This document shows positions 43,892 through 54,609 of a stretch of 64,000 nt of DNA, piece by piece. Under the pieces are notes generated by a model. The model had not been told where the DNA came from. It saw nothing but the letters and a program-made list of their open reading frames with translations, and did no database searches. The stretch spans positions 26,128 to 90,127 of the forward strand of contig MU832046.1 of NCBI GenBank assembly GCA_029204225.1, read 5' to 3'. Numbering within the stretch: the stretch's first letter is position 1; every line of letters starts with the position of its first letter. Origin of the DNA: Diphasiastrum complanatum (Eukaryota > Streptophyta > Lycopodiopsida > Lycopodiales > Lycopodiaceae). The translations under genes and the position numbers were made by a program.

Positions 43892-46600
43892 TGTGGTATC
43901 AGAGCCGACTGGCCGGACAGCTATGCGAATCTCACGGAAATGGCCACGGTTTGGGGTTCATCAAGACAACTGTTGTGCAAGGTGCTGCCCACAGTGTAAG
44001 CACGGGTGTGTCCATGGTCGGGGTGGTTGGCAGGACGGGGGCTTGATGAGTCAAAGTGCTGCCCTTGAGGTGTAAGCACGGTCAGTTTCCGCGGTTCGGG
44101 CCTGGCGCCGTCTGCACGTAGGACAGATGAGGCAATGTGCTGCCATTAGGATGGTGTAAGCACGGTCTGTGCCTTGTGGGGTGCGGGGTGACATATTCAC
44201 GATGACCACCGTTCGTTTAGCTATAAGGGCTATCGACCAAATTTGGTGGGGGCGTTACTGAGGCAATGTGCTGCCTAACGGTGAAAGCACGGGTGCGTCC
44301 ACGATTTGGGTGGTATGCTGCCGATCGTTTAGCTATAAGGGCTATCGACTAATTTGGTGGGGCGTTACTGAGGTAATGTGCTGCCTAACGGTGAAAGCAT
44401 GGGTGCGTCCACGGGGGTGGTATATTCAAGGATAGCTGCCATTCGTTTAGCTATAAGGGCTATCGACCAAATTTTGTGGGGGCGTTACTGAGGCAATGTG
44501 CTGCCTAACGGTGAAAGCACGGGTGCATCCACGATTGGGGGGTACGCTGCCGATCGTTTAGACTAGATTTGGTGGGGGCGTTACTGAGGCAATGTGCTGC
44601 CTGACGGTGAAAGCACGGGTGCGTCCACGGGGGTGGTATATTCAAGGATAGCTGCCGATCGTTTAGCTATAAGGGCTATCGACCAAAAAGTGGTGGGGCG
44701 TGACTGAGGCAATGTGCTGCTTAATGGTGAAAGCACGGATGGTTGGAGGGGTGTCCTATGTGGGCTGATTCTGTGATCGATTTGTATGGGCGCGGCCAGG
44801 CAAAGGTCCGTTGGCAGGACCATCTCAAAGGGGGACCTTGTCTTTGTTACTTGTTAGTAAACCTGCCTGAGTGTCTTACTTGTATGTATTCGTGGTGAGT
44901 CTTAGTACTCGTGCTTTGCCTGGTTTGCATGATTGCTTGTGATACAAGGAGCTGATGGCTCGAGAAGGAACCTTTTCTTTTGAAGGTTGATACCATCAAA
45001 CAAAGAGGACTACAGAATCTGTGGGGCGGATTTGCAGTTCAAGTACTCACACGTGAACGACAACGAAACGACTCAATGTTTGCAAAGGATGGATGGCTAG
45101 CCTATTTCTTGGGTTAGTTCCATTTGCGACAACGCCCACCAGACGCAAGCAGGAAGTCAAAAGTTGGAAAGGGCAATTTCAGGGGAGATCTTCTATGGAG
45201 CAGTTGGTCTTCATTTTGGGACGGCCACCTTCGGAACTGAAACTCACTGAGCATGGGTGATATCCAGTATCAGTTGGGTTTTTCCTCAAAGGGGAAAAGA
45301 CTAGGATCCTCTTCAGAGATTGGCAACAAGTTGGATCGAGCCATAATCCTAGCAGATGGGAAGCAAAGTGTTGGAAAGGCTTTTTGTCCGAAGAACTCTA
45401 CTCTAAAGTCCGATCAGCTGATTTATTAAGTGGAGGGGAACTATCACACACACCTCTCTCTTGGGGCAAATTTTGAATTAAAGTTGATCAAAATGGGGGC
45501 AAATTCAAGGTGACCTAGCCATACTCACACGAGGAGACTGGCGAACTTTGGACCTAATAAGTTGACAAGTTTTTGTTGTGGAAAGGAAAGTTTGTTATAG
45601 GCTTTCTCTGGACCAGCAATGATGAGGAAACATATGAGTACGCTGGCTTGTGTTACGTGTAAGGCAGCTGATCAATGAAGGAACTGAGAAAGTTGAGTCT
45701 TGCATGAGAGACTTGGTATTTCGAACGGACGCTAAGGGACAGTTCGCGTTGAGATCGGACTAGTGCAAACTCTGGGTGCATGTGTCTGATTCAAAGAGAG
45801 CTACTTGAAGCCAAGCTCGATGTACACTTCTTGTTTTGACTATGAGGCAACTGACCAGTGATGGAATTGTGAAAGTCAAGTTTTGCACAACGGACATGGT
45901 GCTTCAAACGAACGCGAAGAGATAGTTCGGATGCGGATCAAACTGGTGCGACCCTTTGGCTTTCCACGAGGTCAATGGTTACATTTGGGCTGATTCAAAG
46001 AGCTACTTCAAGCTAAGTGAGAGGTGCATTGCGGAGTACTCAATCTTTGCCTACCTTAAAGAGCCAAGATGGAAAAGTATCAAGATCAGGCTGGGACAAG
46101 GAGAGAAATCAAGGTGCAGAAGCAACAAGGCACGAAGTGGACCATAAAGTGTGCAATCAAACGATAAATCCTTCGGCTCAGGGAGCCTTGATACTTGTGC
46201 GGAACTGAACAAATCTGGAGCTCAGGGAGCTCAACACAAAGTGCATCAAGGACAAATCAGGAGCTCAAAGGAGTTCCAAAGTCGAAAGTCAGAAGCGACA
46301 GGGGCGAACATTTCAAAGAAAGGCCTCTGTCACCAGTTAATAAGGTTCTCGAGTTTTACGAAAGCGATATCAAATCTACGCTTTTCCCAGACAAAGATAT
46401 ATTTTCAAGTTATGTAATTTTTCAGTACAAAGAGCTGAGCCTCCGACTTGTGGTGTGCCAGCTTCAATGTTAATAAAAAGTGGCCAGTAAATTGAGTACT
46501 GTGCCAAGTAGCTTAAATGTATAGCTATTTTAATTGGGAGACACCTTTAATTTAATCTGACATCTGATGAGGACATCAGATTTTATAAAGGTGGGGTGGA
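43892..46600 (+). other. Internal region 2 of the composite, with hairpin array
   Basis: 2.7 kb without coding motifs. After the primer site (43894-43906) eight GTGCTGCC...AAGCAC units occur between about 43982 and 44740. Five lie in tandem repeats of 105-118 bp that start GTTTAGCTATAAGGGC (44215, 44327, 44445, 44556 in part, 44661). The rest matches internal region 1. It closes with the hairpin 46562-46581 and the polypurine tract. Confidence 0.75.
44215..44760. repeat. Five tandem repeats of 105-118 bp
   Basis: Unit starts are at about 44215, 44327, 44445, 44556 and 44661, each with GGGCTATCGAC, GGCGTTACTGAGG and the GTGCTGCC/AAGCAC pair. Internal region 1 and the truncated third internal region have only one unit, so the array expanded in this copy. 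Confidence 0.85.
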
Positions 46601-47845
46601 TGTTGTAAAGCTACCTTTACAAGCTTTACTTCCGGCGCCATCGGCGCCAGCTATGTCCCCGGCGCCAGCAGCGCCGCTGCTGCTCCCGGAGCCAACGGCG
46701 CCGGCGCCGCTCCCGGCGCCACTGTGACCAGAATCCAGCCGACGCCAAGTTCCTATGGCTGAAAATCTTTGATCGGTTCTAGCAAAGTCCAGAGAGCTCA
46801 GATCGATGTGCAATCACCTCACACGATCTAGGCATGATTAAAGGAAGCCTGGGGATCAGTAAAATCTAGAGAGAGAAAATGACTTTCTAGAAAGAGAAAA
46901 TCTTAGAGAGAGAAAAACGTGCTTTACCAGCTTGGGTAGAGTGCTTGGTATGAGGGGGGGTGCCGAATCACACCAATACTATAGGGGAGTGCGGGTTGCG
47001 ACTCAGGGCGAGCTCCAACCAAGTCTCAGCCTCCCTTGCTGGAATGTTGTCATGGCTCTCGCCTTGGCATGCTAGCGCCCCGGAGACTAGGGTCGGTCAC
47101 ACACTTGAAATGTAACCTTCTCAGATTTATCAATAAAGTGGGATTTTTCTCAAACTGACTCTGATTACCTTCTGGGTTTCAGTGTTCGGTAAAAGCGCCA
47201 GTTGTAAGGCCGCTTTCAAAATTTTTAACTTGGCACATTGTTGAGGGTCGTATCCCGGGACGCCAGCGGTATGCCGTCAGGACCATTCGGTCCGTGGCGC
47301 CAGCGGTATGCTGTCGGGACCATTTGGTCCAAGAACTGGTTGTTTCCATATCTGTCGCGGCTTGTGGTTCTGAGTGTTCCTTGCAAGAACGTGAATGGGT
47401 TAAGCTCTTGGGGAACGGGCTCTAACCTGTCGGCTGAGTTGGATGGCTTGCTTGGGTGGATGTTACCTGTTTATGGCTGTCCAGTCTGGCGTGGCGCCAG
47501 GTTGGCTTCCAGCGCTCGTGACGAAGCTATCAGTTGGTTAAGTCTGATGTAAGTCAGACCGCTTGCTTGGAATGGATGTTACTCGTTTGTAACGAAGCTT
47601 CGAGTTGGTTAAGTTTGATGTATGTCGGGCGGCTTGCTTGGAGGGAAGTCACCCACGTCGGGACCCCCGATCTGGCATGGCGCCAGGTTGGATCTCAATG
47701 TTGGTTTTTGGAACTTCAAGTTGGTTAAGTCTGATCGTTGTTGGCGAGTTGGCTGCTTGTATGTCAAGTGGGTTTGGATGGCAAGAGTTGAAGGCTGGGA
47801 AGCTAAGTCGTGGTTCCCGGCTCCCTTTGGGATGCCTGCGCTACA
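46601..47845 (+). repeat. LTR e of the composite (1245 bp)
   Basis: Near-identical to LTR d, and preceded by polypurine tract GGTGGGGTGGA. The tip hairpin is TTGTAAAG (46603-46610), CTAC, CTTTACAA (46615-46622). Six or more GGCGCC sites lie in about 46633-46745. It ends CTACA and runs directly into the middle of another LTR copy rather than flanking DNA. Confidence 0.88.
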
Positions 47846-50166
47846 CTGGCGCCACTGTGACCAAAATCCAGCCGGCGCCAAGTTCCTATGGCTGAAAATC
47901 TTTGATCGGTTCTAGCGGAGTCCAGAGAGCTCAGATCGATGTGCAATCACCTCACACGATCTAGGCATGATTAAAGGAAGCCTGGGGATCAATAAAATCT
48001 AGAGAGAGAAAATGACTTTCTAGAAAGAGAAAATCCTAGAGAGAGAAAAACGTGCTTTACCAGCTTGGGTAGAGTGCTTGGTATGAGGGGGGGTGCCGAA
48101 TCACACCAATACTATAGGGGAGTGCGGGTTGCGACTCAGGGCGAGCTCCAACCAAGTCTCAGCCTCCCTTGCTGGAATGTTTTCATGGCTCTCGCCTTGG
48201 CATGCTAGCGCCCCGGAGACTAGGGTCGGTCACACACTTGAGATGTAACCTTCTCAGATTTATCAGTAAAGTGGGATTTTCCTCAAACTGACTCTGATTA
48301 CCTTCTGGGTTTCAATGTTCGGTAAAAGCGCCAGTTGTAAGGCTGCTTCAAAATTTTTAACTTGGCACATCACTGAGGGTCGTATCCCAGGACGCCAGCG
48401 GTATGCCGTCGAGACCATTTGGTCAGTGGTGCCAACGGTATGCTGTCGGGACCATTTGGTCCGGGAACTGGTTGTCTCCATATATGTCGCGGCTTGTGGT
48501 TCTGAGTGTTCTTTGCATGAACGTGAATGGGTTAAGCTCTTGGGGAACGGGCTCTAACCTGTCGGCTGAGTTGGATGGCTTGCTTGGGTGGAAGTTACCT
48601 GTTTATGGCTGTCCAGTCTGGCGTGGCGCTAGGTTGGCTTCTAGCGCTCGTGACATAGCTTTCAGTTTGTTAAGTCTGATGTAAGTCAGACCACTTGCTT
48701 GGAATGGATGTTACTCGTTTGTAACGAAGCTTCGAGTTGGTTAAGTTTGATGTATGTCGGGCGGCTTGCTTGGAGGGAAGTCACTCACATCGGGACCCCC
48801 GATCTGGCATGGCGCCAGGTTGGATCTCAATGTTGGTTTTCGGAACTTCAAGTTGATTAAGTCTGATCGTTGTTGGCGAGGTGGCTGCTTATATGTCAAG
48901 TGAGTTTGGATGGCAAGAGTTGAAGGCTGGGAAGCTAAGTCGTGGTTTCCGGCTCCCTTTGGGATGCCTGCGCTACATGTGGTATCAGAGCCGACTGGCC
49001 GGTCAGTTATGCGGATCTCACAGAAATGGCCACGATTTGGGGTTCATCAAGACAACTGTTGTGCAAGGTGCTGCCCACAGTGTAAGCACGGGCGCGTCCA
49101 CGGTCGGGGTGGTCGGTAGAATGGGGGACTTGATGAGTCAAGGTGCTGCCCTTGAGGTGTAAGCACGGTCAGTTCTCGCGGTTCGGGCTTGTCGGTGTCT
49201 GCACGTAGAACAGATGAGGCAGTGTGCTGCCATTAGGTTCGTGTAAGCACGGTCTATGCCTTGTGGGGTGCGGGGCGACATATTTGAACTGTACGGGTTA
49301 ACCATTGATAAAGAGATGCTGCTCGAATTCGGGTGTAAAGCACGGGTGGTTAGCTGCCGGTGTGGGATAGCTGCCGATCGCTTAGCTAGAAGGGCTATCA
49401 ACCAAAAAGTGGTGGGGCGTGACTGAGGCAATGTGTTGCTTAATGGTGAAAGCACAGATAGTTGGAGGAGTGTCCTATGTGGGCGGAAGTTACCTGTTTA
49501 TGGCTGTCCAGTCTGGCGTGGCGCCAGGTTGGCTTCCAGCGCTCGTGACGAAGCTTTCAGTTTGTTAAGTCTGATGTAAGTCAGACCACTTGCTTGGAAT
49601 GGATGTTACTCGTTTGTAACGAAGCTTCGAGTTGGCTAAGTTTGATGTATGTCGGGCGGGGTTGTCTCCATATCTGTCAGGGCTTGTGGTTCTGAGTGTT
49701 CCTTGCATGAACGTGAATGGGTTAAGCTCTTGGGGAACGGGCTCTAACCTGTCGGCTGAGTTGGATGGCTTGCTTGGGTGGAAGTTACCTGTTTATGGCT
49801 GTCCAGTCTGGCGTGGAGCCAGGTTGGCTTCCAACGCTCGTGACGAAGCTTTTAGTTGGTTAAGTCTGATGTAAGTCAGACCGCTTGCTTGGAATGGATG
49901 TTACTCGTTGGTAACGAAGCTTCGAGTTGGTTAAGTTTGATGTATGTCGGGCGCTTGCTTGGAGAGAAGTCACCCACATCGGGACCCCCGATCTGGCATG
50001 GCGCCAGGTTGGATCTCAATGTTGGTTTTCAGAACTTCAAGTTGGTTAAGTCTGATCATTGTTGGTGAGTTGGCTGCTTGTATGTCAAGTGGGTTTGGAT
50101 GGCAAGAGTTGAAGGCTGGGAAGCTAAGTCGTGGTTCCCGGCTCCCTTTGGGATGCCTGCGCTAGA
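47846..50166 (+). repeat. Truncated LTR f, internal piece, and LTR pieces g and h
   Basis: LTR f lacks about its first 100 bp, starts at CTGGCGCCACTGTGACC and ends CTACA at 48977 with a primer site at 48980. About 500 bp of internal sequence follows, with four hairpin units. It then jumps at about 49485 to mid-LTR sequence (GGAAGTTACCTG), and at about 49661 back to an earlier LTR position (GTTGTCTCCATATCTG), continuing to the end at CTAGA (50166). The terminal CTACA has become CTAGA before the GCAGC duplication. Confidence 0.8.
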
Positions 50167-50171
50167 GCAGC

Positions 50172-50957
50172 TTCAACCGAGTTGGCAAAGGCAAAAGAGA
50201 CCATCAATGCCTATGAAAAAGCTGCTGTTCAAGTGTTGGAAGCCAGACCACAAATCTCCGTCCCGATCATGCCGCAATTCTCCCCTTCGGGCCAAGAAAC
50301 TGTACAAATGGATACAGGGGTTGATTCGCAGTCGACATGGACAATCACGGTTTTTGAGAAAACTCTGGAATCAATTAGGAGTTACATCGCCAGCCCTCGC
50401 CAGTTGCGGGTAGATCCTTATTACGTGCCAATGCCGCGAAGACAAAAATGGAAAGATTTGGGATTGGCTATGGACAAAATCACCATCCATACGCCCAATT
50501 GGGCAATCATCCATCAGCCTTATAGATGGAACATTTCAATGGACTTCCACCGGGCCTTACAAGCATATCAGAGAGAGTATGTCCACCCTCCGGATCCAAC
50601 GATGCGACAAATGGCAATGTTTGCAAAAGATCTAACTTTGTTGGCGTCAGTGGCAGCCAAAGGGACGATTGCCTTCCTACCCTGGCATTCGATCCAAATA
50701 AGCTAATGGCCTTAGAGCAAATCAAAGATCAGCTGTCGATTGCTCGACTGTATTTCCGTGCGGCTATGATGGGAGGCTCTTGGGAATCCCGCTTCACCTC
50801 ATGGACAACTTCCAAGTGGATTGTCGAAGCCCACCGTTGTTTCCTGCCGCATAATTTGGATTTCAATATTGCACGCCTTGAATTTATGGAGAAGGTATAG
50901 TATCATTTTATTAAGATTCGACGCGAAGCCAATAAAAGTCCCCAATAACTGCATATT
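50172..50957 (+). pseudogene. Coiled-coil reading frame, copy 1, 3' part
   Basis: It continues directly from 38544 after the insert: AKAKETINAYEKAAVQVLEA, then WTITVFEKTLESIRSYI, RRQKWKDLGLAMDKITIH and YQREYVHPPDP. A frame change near 50630 follows, and then LYFRAAMMGGSWESRFTSWT and CFLPHNLDF. It lacks about 240 bp present in copy 2 (around 55965-56218). The end is just before the polypurine tract of the LTR at 50999. The family is not recognised. Its position suggests a terminal reading frame of an LTR element. Confidence 0.6.
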
Positions 50958-50998
50958 GCAGGTGTCGTGGGACCGCCACCAGTTTTGGTGGGGGATAC

Positions 50999-51798
50999 TG
51001 TTGGAGGCTTTGCGGATCCCAAGGCAACCTAACCCTAGTTAATAAGTGAGAGGGATTTGGCACCCTGCGTGTGTAAGTCCAACCCAATGATCACATAGTT
51101 ATTTGATTAATTAGAATGTTAATAAAAAGGACTTTAGGCCTTTTTGCGGGACTTTTAATGTCACAGGGCCTAAATGTCAAGTTAGTGAATAAAGTTGGGT
51201 TTCCTTCCAATTTTGATGGTTCCCACACTTTTTTAAATTTGAATAAAAAGATAGGGAAGACTAGACCAATAGAATTCAGAGGCTAGGGTCCTCCTCTCTA
51301 CCATAAAAAGGGACCAACTCGAGTTGCTCTTGATGTTCATTTCCTCATTTCAATAAAGCAGATTGGTTCTCTTTAGAAATGGATTGATGAATGTCCTTGC
51401 TCTTCCTTTCTTCTCTTCCATTTCTTATGCTTTCTTTGGATTTTGCTAATTGTTGGATTTGATCATTATTGGGATTGCTATTTCTTATGCTTTTTGTGAG
51501 AAAGAAAGGGAGAGAGAGAAGAGTAAGTTTCTATCATTGTTGTGGATTTAGGGTTAATGGAGATAGTGTTAATGGATGTAGTGTTAATGGAAGTAGGGTT
51601 AATGGATGTAGCGTTAATGCTTAGTGTTAATGGATGTTAGTGTTAGATCCTCCATTCATGTTGAAATCTGAACTATACTATTGCTCTCATGGGAACAAAC
51701 CTCCGCGTGACAACTAACTCCGTCTCTTTGATGCTAGATTGACTAGATCTTGGATTCAGGTTAGGCAAGGAGAGAAACCCACTACACTCTATATTGTA
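50999..51798 (+). repeat. LTR following copy 1 (about 800 bp)
   Basis: It starts TGTTGGAGGCTTTGCGG after GGTGGGGGATAC, a polypurine-like tract. It has a TATA-like CATAAAAAG near 51302 and CAATAAAG near 51350, then variable short repeats of GTTAATGGATGTAG (51551-51645). Similarity to the LTR at 56887 stops after CCCACTACACTCTA (51798), taken as its end. No TG...CA end is seen there, so the border is uncertain. Confidence 0.65.
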
Positions 51799-52309
51799 GA
51801 TGTCTAATATCAGTGTGTACTACATCTAACACACCTGCAAGAGATCCACTTGGCTCCCATTCATTTATATTGTATGGATATAAATTTGCAAGAGAAAAAT
51901 GATCCGATTGGCAAGTTTAGTAATAGATGAGAAGGAATGACAAAAAAATCAAAGTATTATAATATATCAATACTCATAGTTGTTTTTTTTGCGATCCTGA
52001 CGGTTCAATCCTTGCACATATATCTCTGAATACATATATACATGTTGAACTAAAATTTTGGAAATAGATTTTCCTCCTGATGATGCTCTGAAATCCAAAA
52101 TTCTGCCCTTCCAATAAGATCGAAATGATAGTTGTGTCCTTTTACTTTTTCGAAATGTTCCTTTTGATGATGTATGCATCAGAGTTTTCTGAATATTTTT
52201 TTTGCACCCATAATCCATTGTCATCTTTCTCATTGAAGAAAATTACAGAGTCGATTGAGGAGCACGAAGTCAATCAAATTTCCTACGAAATCTGTGAAAC
52301 ACCAATATA
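51799..52309 (-). pseudogene. Short paralog of the frame at 54610-55101
   Basis: On the minus strand, about 52233-51967 encodes SYWKGRILDFRASSGGKSIS and ILVQHVYMYSEIYVQGLNRQ. This aligns with SSWKGRIMNFKVSLAGQSIT and VLVQHAYLHNELYIHDLNPN in the frame at 54610-55101. It is therefore a diverged second copy of the same unrecognised protein segment, broken by frame changes at its start. Confidence 0.5.
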
Positions 52310-52640
52310 TTGATTGCAACAGATTATGCAATGAAGATAGTAGAAGCAAAATCAACAAGGAAGAGTGACATTAAGATAGTAGTAGAATATCTATTTTGTT
52401 ATATTATATTTCAATAGGAATGTCCACTTGAACTTGTAAGTGACAGAGGTACACGCTTCTTGAATGAAACTATTTCAAAACTGTTGGTTTATTTTTCTAT
52501 TAAGCATCAAAAAACGGCATCGTACAATCCCAAAGTTGAAGGATTGACAAAATGAAATATTATCCAAGAATTGACGAAAATGACTTGAATATATGCTCTT
52601 GAGTAATATTTCGGTTATGCTTAAAAGTCTTTAGAAATTA
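52310..52640 (+). pseudogene. Ty3/gypsy integrase core fragment
   Basis: It reads LIATDYAMKIVEAKSTRKSD, then a stop, then CPLELVSDRGTRFLNETISK and IKHQKTASYNPKVEG with later stops. The motifs match the integrase core. Flanking pol parts are absent. A closer match to the non-chromovirus type at 34177 than to the one at 11354 is likely from the VSDRGT and SYNPK wording. Confidence 0.8.
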
Positions 52641-53097
52641 CACAAGCCTAGATCCATTTACAAACAAAAGAATAAGATCCGGGACTAGTTATCAATAGAC
52701 ATAACTCACCTCGGATTGAATCTAATAATTCTAGCAGATAATGGACTTGTGCATGCCATCATATCCTTACCAATATGACATCCACAAAAAACCATCATAT
52801 ATTTAACATGATCATGCACATTGATTCTTAGAATTCTTGATAGCTAAACTTCCACCACTAATGGAATTAATTAATTCTCATCAATTCCTTACTAGGTATA
52901 GCAATCAGAATTAACCACATGTGTAGATCAACCCACAAAGTTTGGGATCTTTTCAAGCAACCAGAAATTTTACAATAACAATTCTCCCTCGAGAACTCAA
53001 CATTCCAACCATAATTTGAACAACCAAGTGCTTCCATATCGATGTAGAACTTGTTCTCATTCCATCCAACAACATCTTAGCCTTGCTCTGATACTAG
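52641..53097. other. AT-rich stretch ending in a minus-strand primer-site-like sequence
   Basis: No gene is seen. GCTCTGATACTAG at 53085-53097 reads CTAGTATCAGAGC on the minus strand, a near match to the tRNA-Met-type primer site. It suggests the leader of a minus-strand LTR element. Confidence 0.4.
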
Positions 53098-53480
53098 TGT
53101 AACAAGCACCCAATAGATGACTAAGATTAAGATAAAAATAAAAACATAAAAGAGATTGGTGGAGGTCAAACCATCTAACCTACTAGAGATGAAGATGAAA
53201 GATTGGCATCTCACCCTTGAGCCATGACTTGTTAAAGCATAATGAAATAGAGAAGATAGGTAATGAAAATCTAGAATACGATAATCCTAGAGGGTGAGTT
53301 CCATTTATATATATATTGTTCTGGTCATTTGTAACTCTCATGCAATCCATATCGACTTGAATGACAACTCCCATGCAAACATCATGCACACAACCATTAC
53401 AAGCCATGCACTGCTCCACATGTCTCTCAATGGAGTTTGAGTTCTCATGTATTAATTAAATACCCATGGTCCTATAAGCT
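53098..53480 (-). repeat. Possible LTR on the minus strand
   Basis: It ends (minus strand) in TTGTTACA next to the primer-site-like sequence. A TATA-like run (TATATATATAAATGG on the minus strand, near 53305-53320) lies in the middle. The outer end is not determined and no second copy is in the window. Confidence 0.35.
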
Positions 53481-53914
53481 CCCAGTTGTGGGAGCCCACC
53501 ATCATTGGCTGTTCACATGCACATTATGTAAAAAAGATTCAAAAAGAATTTTGTGAAAACTGCGAAGACCAAAAAAAAAGAATTCAAAAGAACAAGAATT
53601 TTTTACAATTAAAAAAAAAAACAAAAAAGAGGTTGAAAAAAAAATCAAAGAAAAAAAAAACTGAAAGAACAATGTATCTACGAGCAAAAATTCTGGCAAA
53701 ATGACGTTAATTATGTGAACTTGAGCCTCTTGTGCACATTCGTGTGAAACTTTAGATATGTCTTTAAGGATATGTTTCATGAGTAATTACAATGAGATTA
53801 ATTTAATTACAAATATTTTAATAGAATAAAAAAAAAGAGAAGTGTGAAATGTTGAGATATATAAACACAAAAAAATCTCTATTAGCAACAATTGAATATA
53901 TTTTTTAATACAAT
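53481..53914. other. A-rich low-complexity region
   Basis: Several runs of 8-11 A between about 53568 and 53662 and near 53829. A lysine-rich frame across it is a composition artefact. No gene is seen. Confidence 0.6.
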
Positions 53915-54412
53915 TCAATCAATCTCATCAGCAGACAATTCCTCATTTACATCATCATTGATATCTCGCCATTCATCTGAGTCAAGTTCTAAACATAGTT
54001 CAAGCCTACGTATACTTCCCGATATAGGTGCTTGGAGTTCATCTTCTTGATCATTTGCATCACTTTCACACTCATCTAGTAGTCTAATTATTTCATGGAT
54101 TTCAAACAGATGGTCTAATCTTGTTATAAGATTAGAAGTATCATCATCAATATTTTCATTGATTTGACTTTTGGCTCTTACGTCATTGTCAGTGACATCC
54201 CAATCGTCATTCTCATTTGGCTCCACGAGATAATCAATTGTTTTTTCCCCTTCATTATGTAGATTCTCTTCTACATAATTTTCCATATCGCGATCGCTTT
54301 CATCTTCTTCGTCATGATTGTATATCGTCACATCTTCAAGCTCAATATTTTGAAAAATATTTTTCTTGTCATTGTTTGCATGACAAATATCCACCTCGTA
54401 TTTGATGGATCA
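53915..54412 (-). CDS. Unrecognised highly acidic protein segment
   Basis: A frame of about 160 codons on the minus strand, rich in Asp, Glu and Asn (EEDESDRDMENYVEENLHNE, NENDDWDVTDNDVRAKS), ending SADEID. An acceptor-like TTTGTATGTACACAG lies upstream near 54430, so it could be a last exon. It is on the same strand as the frame at 54610-55101 and 200 bases downstream, and both may be exons of one gene or transposon protein. No family is recognised. Acidic C-terminal regions of this kind occur in some plant transposases, but this is not evidence of identity. Confidence 0.4.
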
Positions 54413-54609
54413 GGATAAAGGGCTATCTGTGTACATACAAAAAATACAAGTGAGTTGGAAAATGAATCTAGTGTGCTCAACAATTGATTTATAATCAAAA
54501 GTACCAGCAATTTAATCCATCTTCTATAATACAGCAACAAAATGAGCATTTGTTTTTTGATGTGATATCTAAATGTCATTGATGAGTAACATACTCCGCA
54601 CTCAACTTA

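Larger units (their letters stand above)
38545..50166 (+). mobile_element. Composite non-coding LTR retroelement (LARD-like), concatemer of one family
   Basis: An 11.6-kb GC-rich block made only of LTRs and non-coding internal regions of one family, in a single orientation. The order is: LTR a (38545-39717), internal (39718-42028), partial LTR b (42029-42383), partial LTR c with an internal stub (42384-42646), LTR d (42647-43891), internal (43892-46600), LTR e (46601-47845), 5'-truncated LTR f (47846-48977), partial internal (48978-49484), partial LTR g (49485-49660), LTR 3' part h (49661-50166). Primer sites TGGTATCAGAGCC follow a, d and f. A polypurine tract GGTGGGGTGGA precedes b and e. 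No gag or pol motif is present, so replication must be in trans. The outer ends are still flanked by GCAGC, so the complexity arose inside one insertion, most simply by unequal recombination between copies. Confidence 0.85.

Noticed and set aside
43317-44075. Several 64-135-codon frames repeated in LTRs a, d, e, f and internal parts
   Set aside because: They recur because the LTR itself is repeated. Frames overlap each other in different phases and show no conserved domain.
45956-46147. 63-codon frame also present at 41410
   Set aside because: Conservation follows from duplication of the internal region. It is short, without a domain, and has a second overlapping frame of equal length.
53486-53704. 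Lysine-rich 72-codon frame
   Set aside because: Produced by runs of A; low complexity only.
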